Origin: Diphasiastrum complanatum
Taxonomy: Eukaryota; Streptophyta; Lycopodiopsida; Lycopodiales; Lycopodiaceae
Direction: 5' to 3'
Length of the DNA: 64,000 nucleotides
Assembly (NCBI GenBank): GCA_029204225.1
Contig: CM055093.1
Location: forward strand, 35,042,525 to 35,106,524
Shown here: one piece after another, positions 8,912 to 24,753 of the stretch
Numbering within the stretch: position 1 is the stretch's first letter
Layout of the letters: each line of letters starts with the position of its first letter
Program-made: the position numbers and the translations under genes
The notes under the pieces: model-generated
The model's input: only the letters and a program-made list of their open reading frames with translations
What the model was told of the DNA's origin: nothing
The model's database searches: none

Positions 8912-10460
8912 TGTGGTTATGGTAGTCGAGAAAACTGTGGAAGAGGGCCACTTGAAAGTACAGTGGCTACTCAAAAAAAAAAAATGTTAATGACCTCGAT
9001 GATTTTTGGGTATAAAAAATTCTCTTTTGTTTTAAAAAATAATTGCCTTTATATTTTTTGATGTATTGTGTTTTGAAATCTTTTTGATTGATTTAATGTT
9101 CTTAAATTTGTTTTTTAATGATTTAAAATTAAGAATTTGAGATATTTAAAAAAAATTAACGTTGATCATCATTACCAAAAACTAAAATTGTAACGATCTG
9201 TCAAGTTTATAATATTTTAATTTTGGATGTGTTTCTATAATATTTTTTGTAAAACAAATATTGTTAAAAATTTTAAGAAATGAAAAGATTTTTTTAGGGT
9301 GATTTAAATATTCTCACAAATCATTTAATCTCGATTATTGAAAAGTAATTTCATTTGCGTTTATTTAATGTTTAAATATTCAATGAACTTACGTAGGTAT
9401 AAGTAAAGATTTTAAAAAACTTAAAACTTTAAAAAATATTGATTAAAATTTTTACCATAATTTAAAAAGTATTTTTTTCGATACAAGAATTGTAATTTAA
9501 AAAAAATTAAATTTCAAAAATATATATATATATATAACTTTTGTTTTAAATAAGCAAAAAATATTTTTTAGTTATTTTAGTGGTTGTGTATCTAATGATT
9601 TTATTTTTAATAGTATTATTATTTCATATAAGCTAATTTTAAGCTATTTATGAAAATCTATTGACCAAATTTTTGTAGTTTGAACTATTTTCTTGCAAAA
9701 TGCAACATTTTTTTAACATTATAATATATTTATTTGAAGCATTTTAAATTTGGATACTTTTAGAAAAAAATTTAAAAAAATGGATCTCCAAGTCATTTCT
9801 CTTTTTTTTTGTCATCATTGTTGTTGCATTGAGATCAACTAGATGACAACATCTAAAAGGAGTATACGCTTTGGAGTCATATTTTCCTTTTCTATTTGTT
9901 TTTTGAATAATATTTGTGTGGCATGTTTAATGGGCTTTCAAAATCAAATGCCAAAAAAGTGCACTAGCCAAATTTACTAGATAGAAGACACATGCTCAAA
10001 TCTTGAAGTAATATATACTAGTGGAATATTCAAGGACAAGCTTGAGGAGCTGACAACTATCTGCACACATACTTGATATTGGTTATCTGAAATTATGATT
10101 TGAATATAAATAATATCATAAAAGTAAGCAGTATGTGATCACCTTTGTGATTAATTCTTGTTATAGTTCAAAAGCCACAATGAATTTGAAAATCATATTG
10201 TGAGCTTATGTTATTATTGATTCAACTATGTTGCTGTATTTTCTAAAGCATCTTGCCATACATTGATTCTGCAAATGTGTTGGGCAGCGCCTCTTTTTTC
10301 CTAAAGAGGTTTGGAGTTTAATTCTACTAGGGTGTACCAATTTTATACAAAAGTTATTTAATGCTATAAATTTTAGCTATATGTAATACGCCTCCCCACC
10401 TCGCACCACTTCACCGCCTGCCGTCTCCTCTCCCCCACCCACCGGCATTCCTTCCACTTC
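8912..10460. other. AT-rich spacer without recognisable gene
   Basis: Very AT-rich, with many A and T runs and a short (TA) tract near 9521-9534. No coding frame, LTR or tRNA-like structure could be supported. A C-rich patch near 10388-10470 marks the change to the decayed copia element. Confidence 0.5.
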
Positions 10461-13400
10461 CACCGCTTCGCCGTGCAACAATGACACTCGTGGTGGGCAT
10501 GTTGCGGTGCATCAACGCTGGTACCAGAAAAGCATGTATCTCATTTTGAACAGCCGACACTCTTCAATGCAAATTTATCCGAACATCAAGTCCAAAGCTA
10601 GCTATACATTATCAAGCAAGGTCGAAGACCTTCTGAAGCTGAAAGCGGCCAATTTGATAGCCCTTTTGCATCCTCAACTAGAATGGTGAAAGGCTATTCT
10701 CATGCGTAGTCTCGGCCTTTTCCAAGAGTATCTCATGGCTCCAACGGCAATAAGGGAAAATTTGGCATAGTAGCCAATACCCAGTAGAAGAGTCTGGTCA
10801 ACATTGAATAATCCAAGCGTCGGGGCTTATAATTTGACTAAGATCCACTCAAGCCACAACACTTGATTTCCAACGGGCCTTGAATCAATTCATGACAGAT
10901 GCGGCCAATTCTCCAAATCAAAAATTCTTGAAGCCTACTATAAACTCGAGACACTGTTGACAACTACAATAGTGGAAATGAGGTGAGATCTCTGCTTCGG
11001 AGAATATTGCTTTGATCCAAATAAAGCCTTCGAATTGACAACCATCGAGGACCAAATCCATCTATACCACTACAAGTACTGCAAGCGCACCAACCACGAG
11101 ATTCAAAGACTACAAGATACTGAAAGCCAAGAACAACATGAAGAAGCAGTTGAATCAACAAGCAAATGCAGTTGCAAATACATTTCATGCACTCAGTCAA
11201 GAAGTGGGTGAAGATGCATTCATGAACAATCACCAAAAAGCATCAGACGACAACTTCTAGTTCTTGATTCTGAAGCCACTTAGCACATGACCAGCCATAT
11301 CGGCTACTTCAAATCATGTACACCTTATAGTACCAAAAGGTATGTTTGCCTCAATGACAATAGCACACATGCTATCAAAGATGAAGGCAATGTAAGATTG
11401 AAATTCCCGAACTATTAGACCAATTACTATCTAAAGTTCTTCATGTACCTAACATTTCTACGAATTTGTTATATGTAAGCAAGATTACAGAGTTAGGACA
11501 TAAAGTAGAATTCAAATTTGATAAGTGTAGGGTCCTTGAACTTGTATAGATTGAGTCACTATTATTCTCCTACCAATCAAGCTTTGAATAATTATGTTCA
11601 CATCAATAAAGAATTATTTTGGCATTATAGACTTAGTCATTTGAATTATGCTTCTGTATTGAACATGTCTGAACAGTCTACAGTACTTGATCTCAACTAT
11701 CTAGATAAAATAGTCAAACTCCTTGTATGCCAAGATTGCATTATCGAAAAGCGGGCTAGAAAACCATTTAAATCAAGTCATTGACATATAGCTAAAGATC
11801 TGTTAGACGTTGTACATATAGAAAAATGTGGCCCAATGCAAACTTTGTCATTGAAAGGTGCAAGATTCTTTATTATTTTCAACCTCTTCAAGACATTCAA
11901 GGAACAAGAAGAGAAAAAGATTGTTGGACGAATCAAAGCCCTGAGGTTAGACAATAGTGGAGAGTATATCTCAACCGAATTCAAGGAGTACCTTAGCCAA
12001 AGCATCGAACAATAAAATAGTTCATCACTCCTTATTTGCCTCAATCGAATGGGCTTGCCAAGAGGAAGAATAGTACCTTAGTCAAATCGACCAAGTGCAT
12101 GCTATCTCACGCATCACTACCGAAGCATTTTTTAGATGAAGTAGTTTCCATTGTAGCTTACATCCAGAACAGACGTTGGGGACCAAAGTCCTCTTAGGTA
12201 AAACTCCTTATGAAGTTTGGCTAGATCCAAACTGACAACGAAGAACCTCGAAGTATTCAAATGCATTGCCTACGCGCAGAAATCACAAAAAACCATAAAG
12301 AAATTGGACTTCTAGAGGCTCAAATCCATATTCATTGGTTATGTTGTTTTAGACAAAACCTGCATGTTGTATGATCTCAATACCTCAAAAATATTCTTCA
12401 GTAGGGCTGTATCGAGGATCAATTTATTTATCAACTTAAAAGACAAAAACAAAGCTCCAAAAGAACTATCTACCACTCCTACCATTGACAATGCGAGCCA
12501 CAGCAAACGTGCTGACAGTCGAATAACTCTTCGATAATGAATCTAAAAAAGACGTTACTCATGAGCAACAAAACCAACGATGGGATAATTAATCTACGCT
12601 ACGTCCAAGAAGATCAACCAGAGTGCGCACGCAGCCTACAAAATATATTGATAAATTTGTCTACTATCTAATCAGGAATCGACTATGTCAATGAAACACT
12701 CAATCAGACAAACTTCGATCTCTAGAGAGAAGCGATGGATAGAGAATATGCCTCTCTGATCAAGAAACAGACATGGTTAATTGTCGAATTGTTTGCCAGC
12801 AGCAATCTAATTGATTGCAAATGGGTCTTTAAAAACAAAAAAACAAAGTTGACAAGAGTATTGATCGTAGGAAGGCTCGACTAGTAGTGCAAGGATTTTC
12901 TCAAATATCTAACATCAACTACAATGAGACTTTCAGTCATGTAGTCAAAGAATCCTTGATCAGAACACTCATATTGTATGTTGCTGCCAGCCAACTTTGA
13001 GGTATATCAAGTTGATGTAAAAACCTATCTGAATGGAGTACTCGAAGAAGACATCTACATGATCCAGCCTGAGGTATATGTTCTCAATGGTAAGGCGAAT
13101 CATGTGTGTAAACTCCATAAGGCACTTTATGAGTGAAGCTATCAGTCAAAGCTTGGTTCTAGAGGATCAACACATTCCTCATCCAACACGGTTATAAACC
13201 AAGCACTACCAATTCGAATGTCTACTTCAAGTCAGTGCAACATTCTGTTATCATTGTCACCTTATATGTTGACGATACACTACTTTTTAGCGATAGTGTC
13301 AATCTGATAAAAGATGTTGCTCTTTGTATTTGACATGACAGATCTGGATGAAGCTCACTACTGTCTAGGAATTCAAATCCATAGAGATAGCGAGATAACG

Positions 13401-14254
13401 ATGGTCTGCATAACTCAGCAAAGGTATCCTCATGACACACTTATCAAATACAATTTGATTAATTGAAAAGTAATTCACTCATCAATGGACCCAGGCCTAC
13501 AATTGTCAAAGGACCAATGTCCTCAGACAAAGCAAGAAAATCAGCAAATGAGAGAATATTATCTCTATCAATCGATTCTAGAATCTCTCATGTATGCGAT
13601 GGTCTATACCAGAACTGACATCTTTTTTGCATTAAGCTCACTAAGCCAATTCATGGCTAATCCTAGCATAATTCAATATAAGCTCTCATCAGAGTCATGA
13701 GGTATATTTGAGCTACAAAGGACCTATGTATCTGTTATGGAGAAGTCGACAATGACACCCTCCACATATTCATTGGATACACAAATGCAAGTTGGGGGGG
13801 AGACGTAGATACTTGTAAATCCACATCTATATTTACATTCTTTTTCAATGGCGGTCCTATCTCTTGGAACAGTCGTAAGCAAACTTTAATTGGTATTTCT
13901 TCTATAGAGTCCGAGTATATCGCTGCTTCTCAAACTATTAAAGAAACAGTATGGTTGAGAAATTTGCTATCAGACATTTGGCTGAATCAATATGCTCCAA
14001 CAATTCTATTGCATGATAATCAAAGTGCCATTGCCTTATCAACCAACCCTAGATTTCATTCTACGAGTAAGCACATTGAGATTAAATATCACTATGTCAG
14101 GAGTAAAATTTTCGACATGGAAGTAAACTTAGACTATTGTCAAATGCAGAGCATGACAACATATGTATTCACCAAGGCACTGAGCATTGATGCACCCAAC
14201 AGATTTTGTGCATTGCTTAGTTTGACGATCAAGGCATTCATGGATCCAAATTAG
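10460..14254 (+). pseudogene. Decayed Ty1/copia element (gag-pol remains)
   Basis: Copia domains in order but broken by many stops and shifts. Near 11270-11300: protease-like LDSEAT, H-M-T (the usual G is E). 11518-11784: gag-pre-integrase WHYRLSHLNYASV with VCQDC. 11800-12300: integrase remains including RLDNSGEY and GKTPYEVW. 12730-13300: RT with AMDREYASLIKKQTW, CKWVFK, QVDVKTYLNG and LYVDDTLLF. 13485-14254: RNase H with ESEYIAAS, HDNQSAIALS and TSKHIEI, ending in AFMDPN. A purine run AGGGAGGG follows the last stop, as expected for the polypurine tract. The sequence is far from copia A, so it is another, older lineage. Confidence 0.85.
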
Positions 14255-15716
14255 GGAGGGCATTGTTTATTCCTTCTCTCCCTAAATCCATTGTTAATCT
14301 ATATTCATTTATGTTGTTGCATATTTACTCACATTGTTGCACAATCTACAAAAATACATGAGAATCAAAGACAGTATCGAAGGGAGTCGAACTATCAAGG
14401 AAAGTCCAACTATCAAAGGAGTATCAGTCTACCGACTATCGACAGGTGTTCAAATGTTCAAATTGACTCAACTATCGATTCAAATACTCGAACTCTTGTC
14501 ACACTCAACTCCAGCCTATGTGACTCTGACTTGAATCGACAAATCGTCAATTGACTCCCTGATGTGTATCAGTCTAACTATAGCTAGTCATCCATACTAG
14601 CTAGCTACTGCACTATGCAACTCTTTTGACAATGACAGTAGCCACAATCAACACCTGTCCAAACAATGACAACCATGATTGTCACCAAGATCCACAGACA
14701 ACATATGCTCAATGTTCTTATACATTTGTATATATGTCTATAATCATCTGATAATAATAAGTCGATACTATATCAAGCAAATGAATATTTGGAATCAAAT
14801 GATCAATGTAATTAAATTGCAGACATAACAGATTTTATTACATCAATTAGATTCAAGCAGAGAGTCAAAATAAGCCATCGAATGATCTTTGAATCATCGT
14901 GACCATTACAGAACTAAGACATAGTTTCGAGTACGTGATCATTATCGCAATTGTCTTGTGATCATCATTCACCTTACTTGTATTCACTTATTTTTCGAAT
15001 CAATTCATTGTGTTATTGCGTTCAAATTATGTCAATAAAAATGTTATGCTACTCTTCTTTGTCATTTTGTCTGAATGTTCTCTTATCAATTTGTTTGATC
15101 TACCTATCTTTTACTTTTGCAATTAAGAGTCATCAGACTTTGTGTTTGTCTACGCAATCGATCCTATTGATTTTGATGTCTTTGAAATTAGAATAAAGTA
15201 GAATCACCTGAGTCTTTCAACTTGATGTTGTGATTTGATTTGGCAAGTGTAGTACATGCACCAAGGAGTTCTTCCTTTTGAATTCACGACATAGTTCACA
15301 CATGTGAAAAACCTTTGGGTCATTCACATGTTATTTTAGATTTCTCTTGCCTGTTAGATCAATATTTCTAGCATTTTCTCAAGGACTAATAATAGAGATG
15401 AATTTAGCAGTGCAAACAATTTTGTAGATTGATTAGATCAGGTCCTAAAAATCACTTTACTCACACTAAATACTACAAAGCAACTCTCTTTGGTCAAAAT
15501 AAAAAACACTAGTAGCATTTACAATTTCTTCACTTACTAGAAAGTATGTACAATTCTGACAAAAACTAGACATTACACATTCCCTCAAAGCCAAAGTCAA
15601 AGCCAAAAAAATAGCAAGTCATGTTTTTAAAGCCAAAAGGACTTGCTTAACATTTCTCTCTATAATATTTGATTATCTCTTTGTCTTAATATTAAATGTT
15701 TGGGGCTAAAATTACC
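14255..15716 (+). other. Probable 3' LTR and flank of the decayed copia element
   Basis: Follows the purine tract AGGGAGGGC (about 14253-14261), so the 3' LTR should begin near TGTTTATTCC at 14266. No second LTR copy was found upstream of 10.5 kb, so the LTR end cannot be placed. No coding sequence is evident apart from short chance frames. Confidence 0.35.
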
Positions 15717-15717
15717 G

Positions 15718-15723
15718 CCCCCC

Positions 15724-15754
<31 letters not shown>

Positions 15755-15756
15755 AA
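15718..15756. repeat. Homopolymer: 27 C then 12 A
   Basis: An uninterrupted C-run at 15718-15744 followed directly by an A-run at 15745-15756. Such junctions are error-prone in assemblies, so the length should not be trusted. Confidence 0.95.
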
Positions 15757-16730
15757 CTAGAACATCACTTTTCACCAACTATTTATCAAGCATTCCTATT
15801 TTGACACCTTATATAAAAAACCCACATTGAGTGATTTTTATTAAAGCGTCCTAATCAAGTCTATAGACCACAATTCCAATAGGAGCTTTTATCTTGCTTG
15901 AGGCACAAAGGGGTCTTTTTTAATTTTGATTTATCAATCTGGACATGATGGTCCAATACATTGACCCAAGATGCAAATTCAATTGTTGCAAAAAAAAAAA
16001 AAAAAAAGGGGACCTTCTACTCAACGTCTTCAATTTCTACACCCCATGCAACAAGCACATACAAAATATTTTGAGCTTATTTTTGGGAGGTCATAACACC
16101 TATATATCTAGCCTTTCCACCTTAGATATTGACTTCGGTATGTATCTTGAAGAGTGAAGATGACCCAAACACAATTTTGTATGCAGAGAGAAAAATGTGC
16201 TTGAAATTCTTTGACAACCAAGTCTGACCTTGTGGGTTGAGCCCATCCCACAAACGTCATACTTACAATCTCAATGGTAAGCATTCTAGTGACTTTTGAT
16301 CCGCTAGACTAGACACATTATCCTACATTATTTTGACCACTTGAAATTGTTGACAACCTCTATAAGGAATAATACATGTAGATCTTGCTTACAAATCACC
16401 AAAAGGAGTAATGATGGAGCCAAAAAACCCCCAACCAAATAGAAACTAGAAGTCAAACTAGAGGTGAAACAATAATAGCCTCACCCTTGAGCCATGGTGT
16501 GTGAACGCTGTTGAGAAGTGAAAGTTGGTAACTGAAAGCTAAAAGCTCGATATGGAAGAAGGCAAGTTCCTAGAGGTCCTATAAGAAATATATTCGACTT
16601 CACTTAATTGAATTCAAATACATCAGAAGAGGAAGAAACCACCCCACCACTATATCAACATAGTATGGTGAGTCCCATCAAGCACGGTCCTGCGGCGACA
16701 TGTGACCACCTAGGATGGTGATGCGTGGCA
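15757..16730. other. Non-coding spacer with scraps of interspersed repeat
   Basis: No gene recognised. 16385-16560 resembles 18200-18380 and 35300-35480 (the phrase CACCAAAAGGAGT, then GAGCCA, CC-CCAACCAA and AGCCATGGTG), so it is a third, shorter and more diverged piece of that repeat family. An A-run lies at about 15991-16007. Confidence 0.45.
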
Positions 16731-16734
16731 TGCT

Positions 16735-16975
16735 CATCTTTATGACTTTACTGGAAATCACACATCCAAATGTTTCAAAAGGCAACATGCACAAGGAGAA
16801 GACAAACAAGGCAATCTTTCTCAAGAGAAAAATGATGAAGAGTCACTTTTGATGGCATCAACATCTATATTAATAAGCAAAAGCAACACAAGTGACGTTA
16901 GAGATAGATAGTGGGGCAAGCTCTCACATGAAATTTTCATTAGAGGAGTTCTAAATCCTAAAAAGACCCTTTGTA
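16735..16975 (+). pseudogene. Ty1/copia gag C-terminus and protease start, fragment
   Basis: Reads YDFTGNHTSKCFKRQHAQG (remains of a CCHC knuckle: G-N-H-xxx-C), a charged linker ending ESLLMAS, then after a one-base shift EIDSGASSHMKFSLEEF with the aspartic protease signature DSGAS. The order matches copia A, where the knuckle and ESSHEDSLMMS precede DSGASSHM. Only about 240 bp remain, and flanking pol sequence is absent. Confidence 0.7.
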
Positions 16976-18190
16976 AAGATTCTTTTTATATTTTTTCTCA
17001 ATTTTTTCTTACACATGGACCAATCAAAACACTCAAATTTGAAATCTACGTAACGTAACTTTTTGAATCCACACTAAAAATGGCATAACTTTTTAGTGGT
17101 AAGTCCAGATTTTGCGGAGTTTGGTGCATTGGAAAGCGCTCAACAAGGGCTTTCCAATGATATGTTACATGAATACTTTTGAGCTACGAATAAAAAGTTA
17201 TGGCAAGTCAAAAGTATTAGTGTTATAATATTTTAATAATAAAAACTACATCTTGCACAAATTCTTAAAGGGTCTTTTTGGAGCTCAAAACCTCCTCTAA
17301 TGAAAAGAAATATTTCTCAGCTCTATTCTCTTATCATGGTGCTTATTAGTCTATTTTTACAAGAAGTGAATAAGAATGTAGGATTTATATTGTTGATATC
17401 AAACTATTGTATCTAGTGTAAAAATTGTCGGAAATAGGATAGATGATGTAACAACGGAAACTCCTACTTCTAATGCATGACTATGCCTATCAAAAATTGA
17501 ACAAGGCAGTAGTGATGAAAAACACGTTCAATCTTTAGCAACTAACTTTGAAATCACTAGATACTAAGTGATTACGTAGCCAAACATAAAGTATTGAAAC
17601 TTCTTCACTTCTTAAGAAAAAATATGAATATGAATAGCTATATATACTAAACAATTAGGTCATCAAATGCAATTGCCAGTTGGTTGGTGTCTGTTGGCAT
17701 TCATCCAGTTCAGAAATTGATTGCTGATATTGGGTGGAAATTGTCCGTAAATCGTTTGTCTACATAAATGAACCAGAACTGTCACTCTGAAGAAATGAAC
17801 TAAAATTGCCACAGGCCTTGGTGTTGCAAAAAGGCGACAGTGTCGAGTTTTTGCGAAAAACGCGATAGTGCCCTTAAATCTAATTTAGGATTGCCCCACA
17901 CTTTGCTAGAGTCATTTCCTTAACATTTGAGGCACTTAGAAAAATGTGAAAAATACGACTCTGTAGTTTTACTTGTGATTCTTGTCAGGCGAAAAAGGCG
18001 ACACTGCATTTTTACAAGGGATTTCTGACAGGCGAAAAATGCGACACTGTTGTCAAACTTTGTGTATTTATGCAGACTGTGTAAAAACACTTGTAAATCT
18101 GCAGATTGTATAAAAAAACGGGAAAGTCCGCAGAACTGGATAAACAATGGATGAGGATTAAAACCGATTAGTCGATTAGTAAGAAGGAGA
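16976..18190. other. AT-rich spacer with a small GGCGAAAAA repeat cluster
   Basis: No gene. Between 17828 and 18052 a short imperfect unit resembling GGCGAAAAAGGCGACACTG occurs about four times (near 17830, 17850, 17988, 18030) with uneven spacing. The rest, including 17041-17260, reads like LTR or leader sequence but has no matched partner in the window. Confidence 0.45.
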
Positions 18191-18194
18191 ATAA

Positions 18195-20594
18195 TCCAAC
18201 AAAGATTGCCAACTATAGATCCTTAAGCCATGTTGCATACACCAAAAGGAGTGTTGTGGAGCCAAACCACCCAACCAAGTAGAAATTGAAACTCAGACCC
18301 CAATCAACTTCATCCAAGAGCCACGGTGACTGAATACAAGAGAGGAGAGATTTCTGGCAATTGAATACCGAAAATTGGGTGTATAGGAGGGTGATTTCTT
18401 GTAGGTATATATTGCCCCTAGAGCCTCGAAATATTCCTTCCAAGATTTTGATTCTCATCCAATTACTTTTGATCTCCTCAACATGCATAAAAAGATGTCA
18501 ATCACCATCCACTAGCTTAGATTATTAGTTACATTTCTAGCCTTGTTTAGAATAATGGAGCATAAATAATAAACTTATATATTAGAGTACCAAAAATCTA
18601 CATCAAGGATTATTTTGAGTCCTCTCAACTAGACATTGAGGTAACATTTCGTCTCGTAAATAGACTCTTTCCTTAGAACATGAAAGAAAAGCATAATCCT
18701 ATTTTTTAACTTTCAACACTTACCCAAAAAAATTTTCTTGGCCTAACTTCACCTATCGAATAAGTACTTAGAGTTAGAATGACTTTTTCAATGATTATCT
18801 CTGCTCTTGAATACAATTTCATGTTTCAAAAGTACACTAAGAGATAAATTTTCTAAGTAGGTTTAATCTCTAAGCCAATAACATTACCTTCATGTGAATT
18901 CAGTTTATATGAAACACTGGGGGAATCATCACCTTACATTGGAGATCAAAGTTCAATTATAGTCCAAAACTATCCACGTTTTTATAGAAAATTCATGAAT
19001 GCAACTATCTACAATTTCTCATAACCAGAATTTAAAGCTTCTTGGTAAATTCCCTTAGAACATCCAAACTTCTAAGGCATAATTGTGAAAAATTGTCAAA
19101 GTCTATCTTGGTTATTTTATGATTTTATGTTTGTGAGTACATTTCACACGTGTGGAGCATGTTCCCACGTTTGTAAATTAGTTAGAATTAGTTTATAACG
19201 TTGACTTTAGGGTGTCATAAAGATTGCTAGTCAAGCATCTTTGTGTCACTAGGTGATAGGGCCAATTTTGGCTTTAGAGGTCAAATAGTCAAGTACACAT
19301 ATTTTGTCATGATTAGGCCAAAAGTCAATTGTGATGTACCTCGAGCTAGTTAGGTTGCTTACAAGTGTCCAAGTTATATTTGATGAGTGATCAAGTCAAA
19401 GTGTTGGCAAAAGTCAAAGGCTCCAATCATAAGTGAGAGATTTGTTGGAAGGGTCCAATCAAAAGTAAGGGAAGATGAATCACTCATCCAATAGGATTAG
19501 AGAGGCTATGATTAAGGGGTCCAATAGAAGACAAACATAAATCTCCATGAGTTTTATATGTACTTTGACTTTCATTATAATTCCATGTGAGTTTTTGAAT
19601 CAATTTGGAGATCTCTCAATTTTGTGTGTATTTCCTTCTCTCTCTACCAAAGAGCAAAATTGGTCTATTCTCTCTCTACCCGAGGAGAGGAGCTTGTTTT
19701 GCCTTAGTTTTTTCATGAAGCTTTTCCACACATGTGAAACACTTTTGGTTATAAATGTATGCATGTGGATTTGCCTCTTTGCCTTAGAATTTGACATGGA
19801 TCTTGGTTTTCAATCAATAGTTGATCTAAAGTGCAAAAGCATTGCTTAGGAGATCCATTTCACACATTAGAGCATTTCCACACAGGTGAATTTTCATGAT
19901 AATAGTTCGTCCTTCTAGAATCTCTAGGAGATCCATCAAGATTCAAATGATGTTAACTCAATCATGAGTATCCCAAATACTATCTTGAGTTAAATGTCCC
20001 TATTTCTAGCATCTCCTGCAATAAAATAACAACCATCTAATCTCAATAGATTTGTCTGTCTCCTTAACAACCGAAGATCTAGGCTGAAAACAATACACAA
20101 TCACTTACAGACTACAATCTGTAGCAGTGTATCATCCACATAGAAATTATCAAACTTTAAAAACGTCATTCAAATAAGATTCTTAATACGAGTTATTCAA
20201 TTTATTGATTGATCAAACAATTAAAGACAAAAGAAACTATATTGATAACTATCTTCAGCTACAAAACATTTCATATCACTATCTAGAACTAAATCTGGAT
20301 ATACTAAGTTTTGCTGAATTTTGAATTATAAACCTTCTTCTAAACTATTTTTGAGTCAGTAATTTATCCTTTCACAGAAAGACTTATTAACCTAGAAGTA
20401 ATTGTTCCAAAGATTACTTGTTCATCTGTCTATGTTCATCAACTAGTTTAAATATACGATACATACCTAGTAACTAGAAACACATAGCAGATTCCAAAAG
20501 ATTAAACCATATGTAAGAGAATAGTCCACTATGATCAAGTACATAAACATACTTTGTATATGGCATATCATCTTTGCATTTGTTACTCACAAAT
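18195..20594. repeat. Interspersed LTR-like repeat, copy 1 (with a ~0.8-1 kb insertion)
   Basis: Co-linear with 35290-36590. Shared blocks include the GAGCCAAACCACCCAACCAA region (18258), the TTATTAGTTACATTTCT block (18519), AATAATGGAGCATAAATAATA (18552), GACATTGAGGTAACATT (18632), and near the other end CACAGAAAG, ACTAGTTTAAATATACGATA and TACATAAACATA (20374-20550). Copy 1 holds extra sequence at about 19.0-19.95 kb. That insert contains several short CACA-GTG motifs (TTTCACACGTGTG near 19143; ACACATGTGAAAC near 19727; ACACAGGTGAA near 19879). The element resembles gypsy-type LTR sequence, since the +GTAACATT junction in copy 2 is followed by a pyrimidine tract. Confidence 0.65.
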
Positions 20595-20605
20595 CTAACA
20601 AAACA

Positions 20606-23670
<3,065 letters not shown>

Positions 23671-23676
23671 GATCCA

Positions 23677-24753
23677 CTAAAGCTCAATTATGTTACAACT
23701 AACAATAATTTCATCTGAGCATTCCAAACCATTGATTGAGGAAGTCACAAGTGTACCTCTAACATCCTGAGCCTTTTCCAGATTCAAAACTAGCGCCTTC
23801 AAACCCCTTCCTACCACATACAGACTATTTCCAACAGCTGCAATCCTGCATGTCGGTCGAATTGAGTGAGGGGACAACCTACCAACTGAATTCCAACTAT
23901 TAGTTTCCCTATCCAACAACATCAACTTGAAACCAAATGTTTGATCCAGCATGTATATGTCATCACCGACGGTAGTTGCTGGCCAACACCACCTCTGCAT
24001 CATCTCATTGTCAATAGTATCCCAGGTGTTTTTCTCCGGATTATAGACCCATGCACAAAATGGAGATATGAAACTTGGACAAGCATGTCTTACATAGATT
24101 CTGCCATCCAAGACCAGGGATTCACCGAGATCAGCAACGATGTTAGGATCGTCATAAGAGGACCATAGCTTACTTTTCTTGTCATAGACCTCCCATGAAG
24201 TCAATGCTCCAGATGTTGAACCCATTCCACCTATTGCATAAATTTGGCCTTTAAACACGCCACTACCAAAGTAGCATCGAGCTGTTTCCATGGAAGGAGC
24301 CACTCTCCAAATGTTCTTCAAAGGATCATACCTTAGCACTTCATTTGTCGGATCTTCATATTTTCCACAGCCACCCATGACAAAGAGTTGTGTATCGAGG
24401 ACCTCACAAGCCATCCCATACCTCCTTAAGCTACCTTCTGGCATATCCGGAAGTTGCATCCACCTTTTTGCCAATGGATCAAGTACATGCCAACGAAGGC
24501 ATTCAGATTTGTCCCTGCTTAACACGTAAACCCATCCTTCAACTACGCCTAAAACCTTGCGAAGTGAGTAAAAGAACTCACTACTCACACATTCTTTCCA
24601 CCTCTTAGAGACGGTCCGTAATAAATTATGATATCTGCGGGGAACTCTTGCTAGGCAACGTAACGAAAGGTCATCAGGAAGTCCAGGGATCAGCAGAGTG
24701 GTCTGAGTGTCATTTGGTGTATTTGTGACTTCCACAACTGCATGTGAAGTCAT
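23677..24753 (-). CDS. F-box/kelch-repeat protein, SKIP4-like
   Basis: An intact single-exon frame of 358 residues. The start is the ATG at 24753 (MTSHAVVEV); the frame is open further upstream, but with no ATG. An F-box lies near the N-terminus (LIPGLPDDLSLRCLARVPR, then VSKRWKECV). Five kelch-type blades follow: LFVMGGCG, IYAIGGMG with SWEVYD, LDGRIYVRH, DIYMLDQTFG, and SLYVVGRGLKALV. The LIPGLPDDL / CLARVPRRYH F-box, the MGGCG blade, the DQTFG blade and the short C-x-x-I-E-L tail fit plant SKIP4 (an SKP1-interacting partner) better than the SAGL1-type F-box/kelch group. By family it is the substrate adaptor of an SCF ubiquitin ligase: the F-box binds SKP1 and the kelch propeller binds the target. 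The target is unknown. Higher GC and lack of stops set it apart from its surroundings. It is the only clearly functional cellular gene here. Confidence 0.9.
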   Translation of the reverse strand: MTSHAVVEVTNTPNDTQTTLLIPGLPDDLSLRCLARVPRRYHNLLRTVSKRWKECVSSEFFYSLRKVLGVVEGWVYVLSRDKSECLRWHVLDPLAKRWMQLPDMPEGSLRRYGMACEVLDTQLFVMGGCGKYEDPTNEVLRYDPLKNIWRVAPSMETARCYFGSGVFKGQIYAIGGMGSTSGALTSWEVYDKKSKLWSSYDDPNIVADLGESLVLDGRIYVRHACPSFISPFCAWVYNPEKNTWDTIDNEMMQRWCWPATTVGDDIYMLDQTFGFKLMLLDRETNSWNSVGRLSPHSIRPTCRIAAVGNSLYVVGRGLKALVLNLEKAQDVRGTLVTSSINGLECSDEIIVSCNIIEL

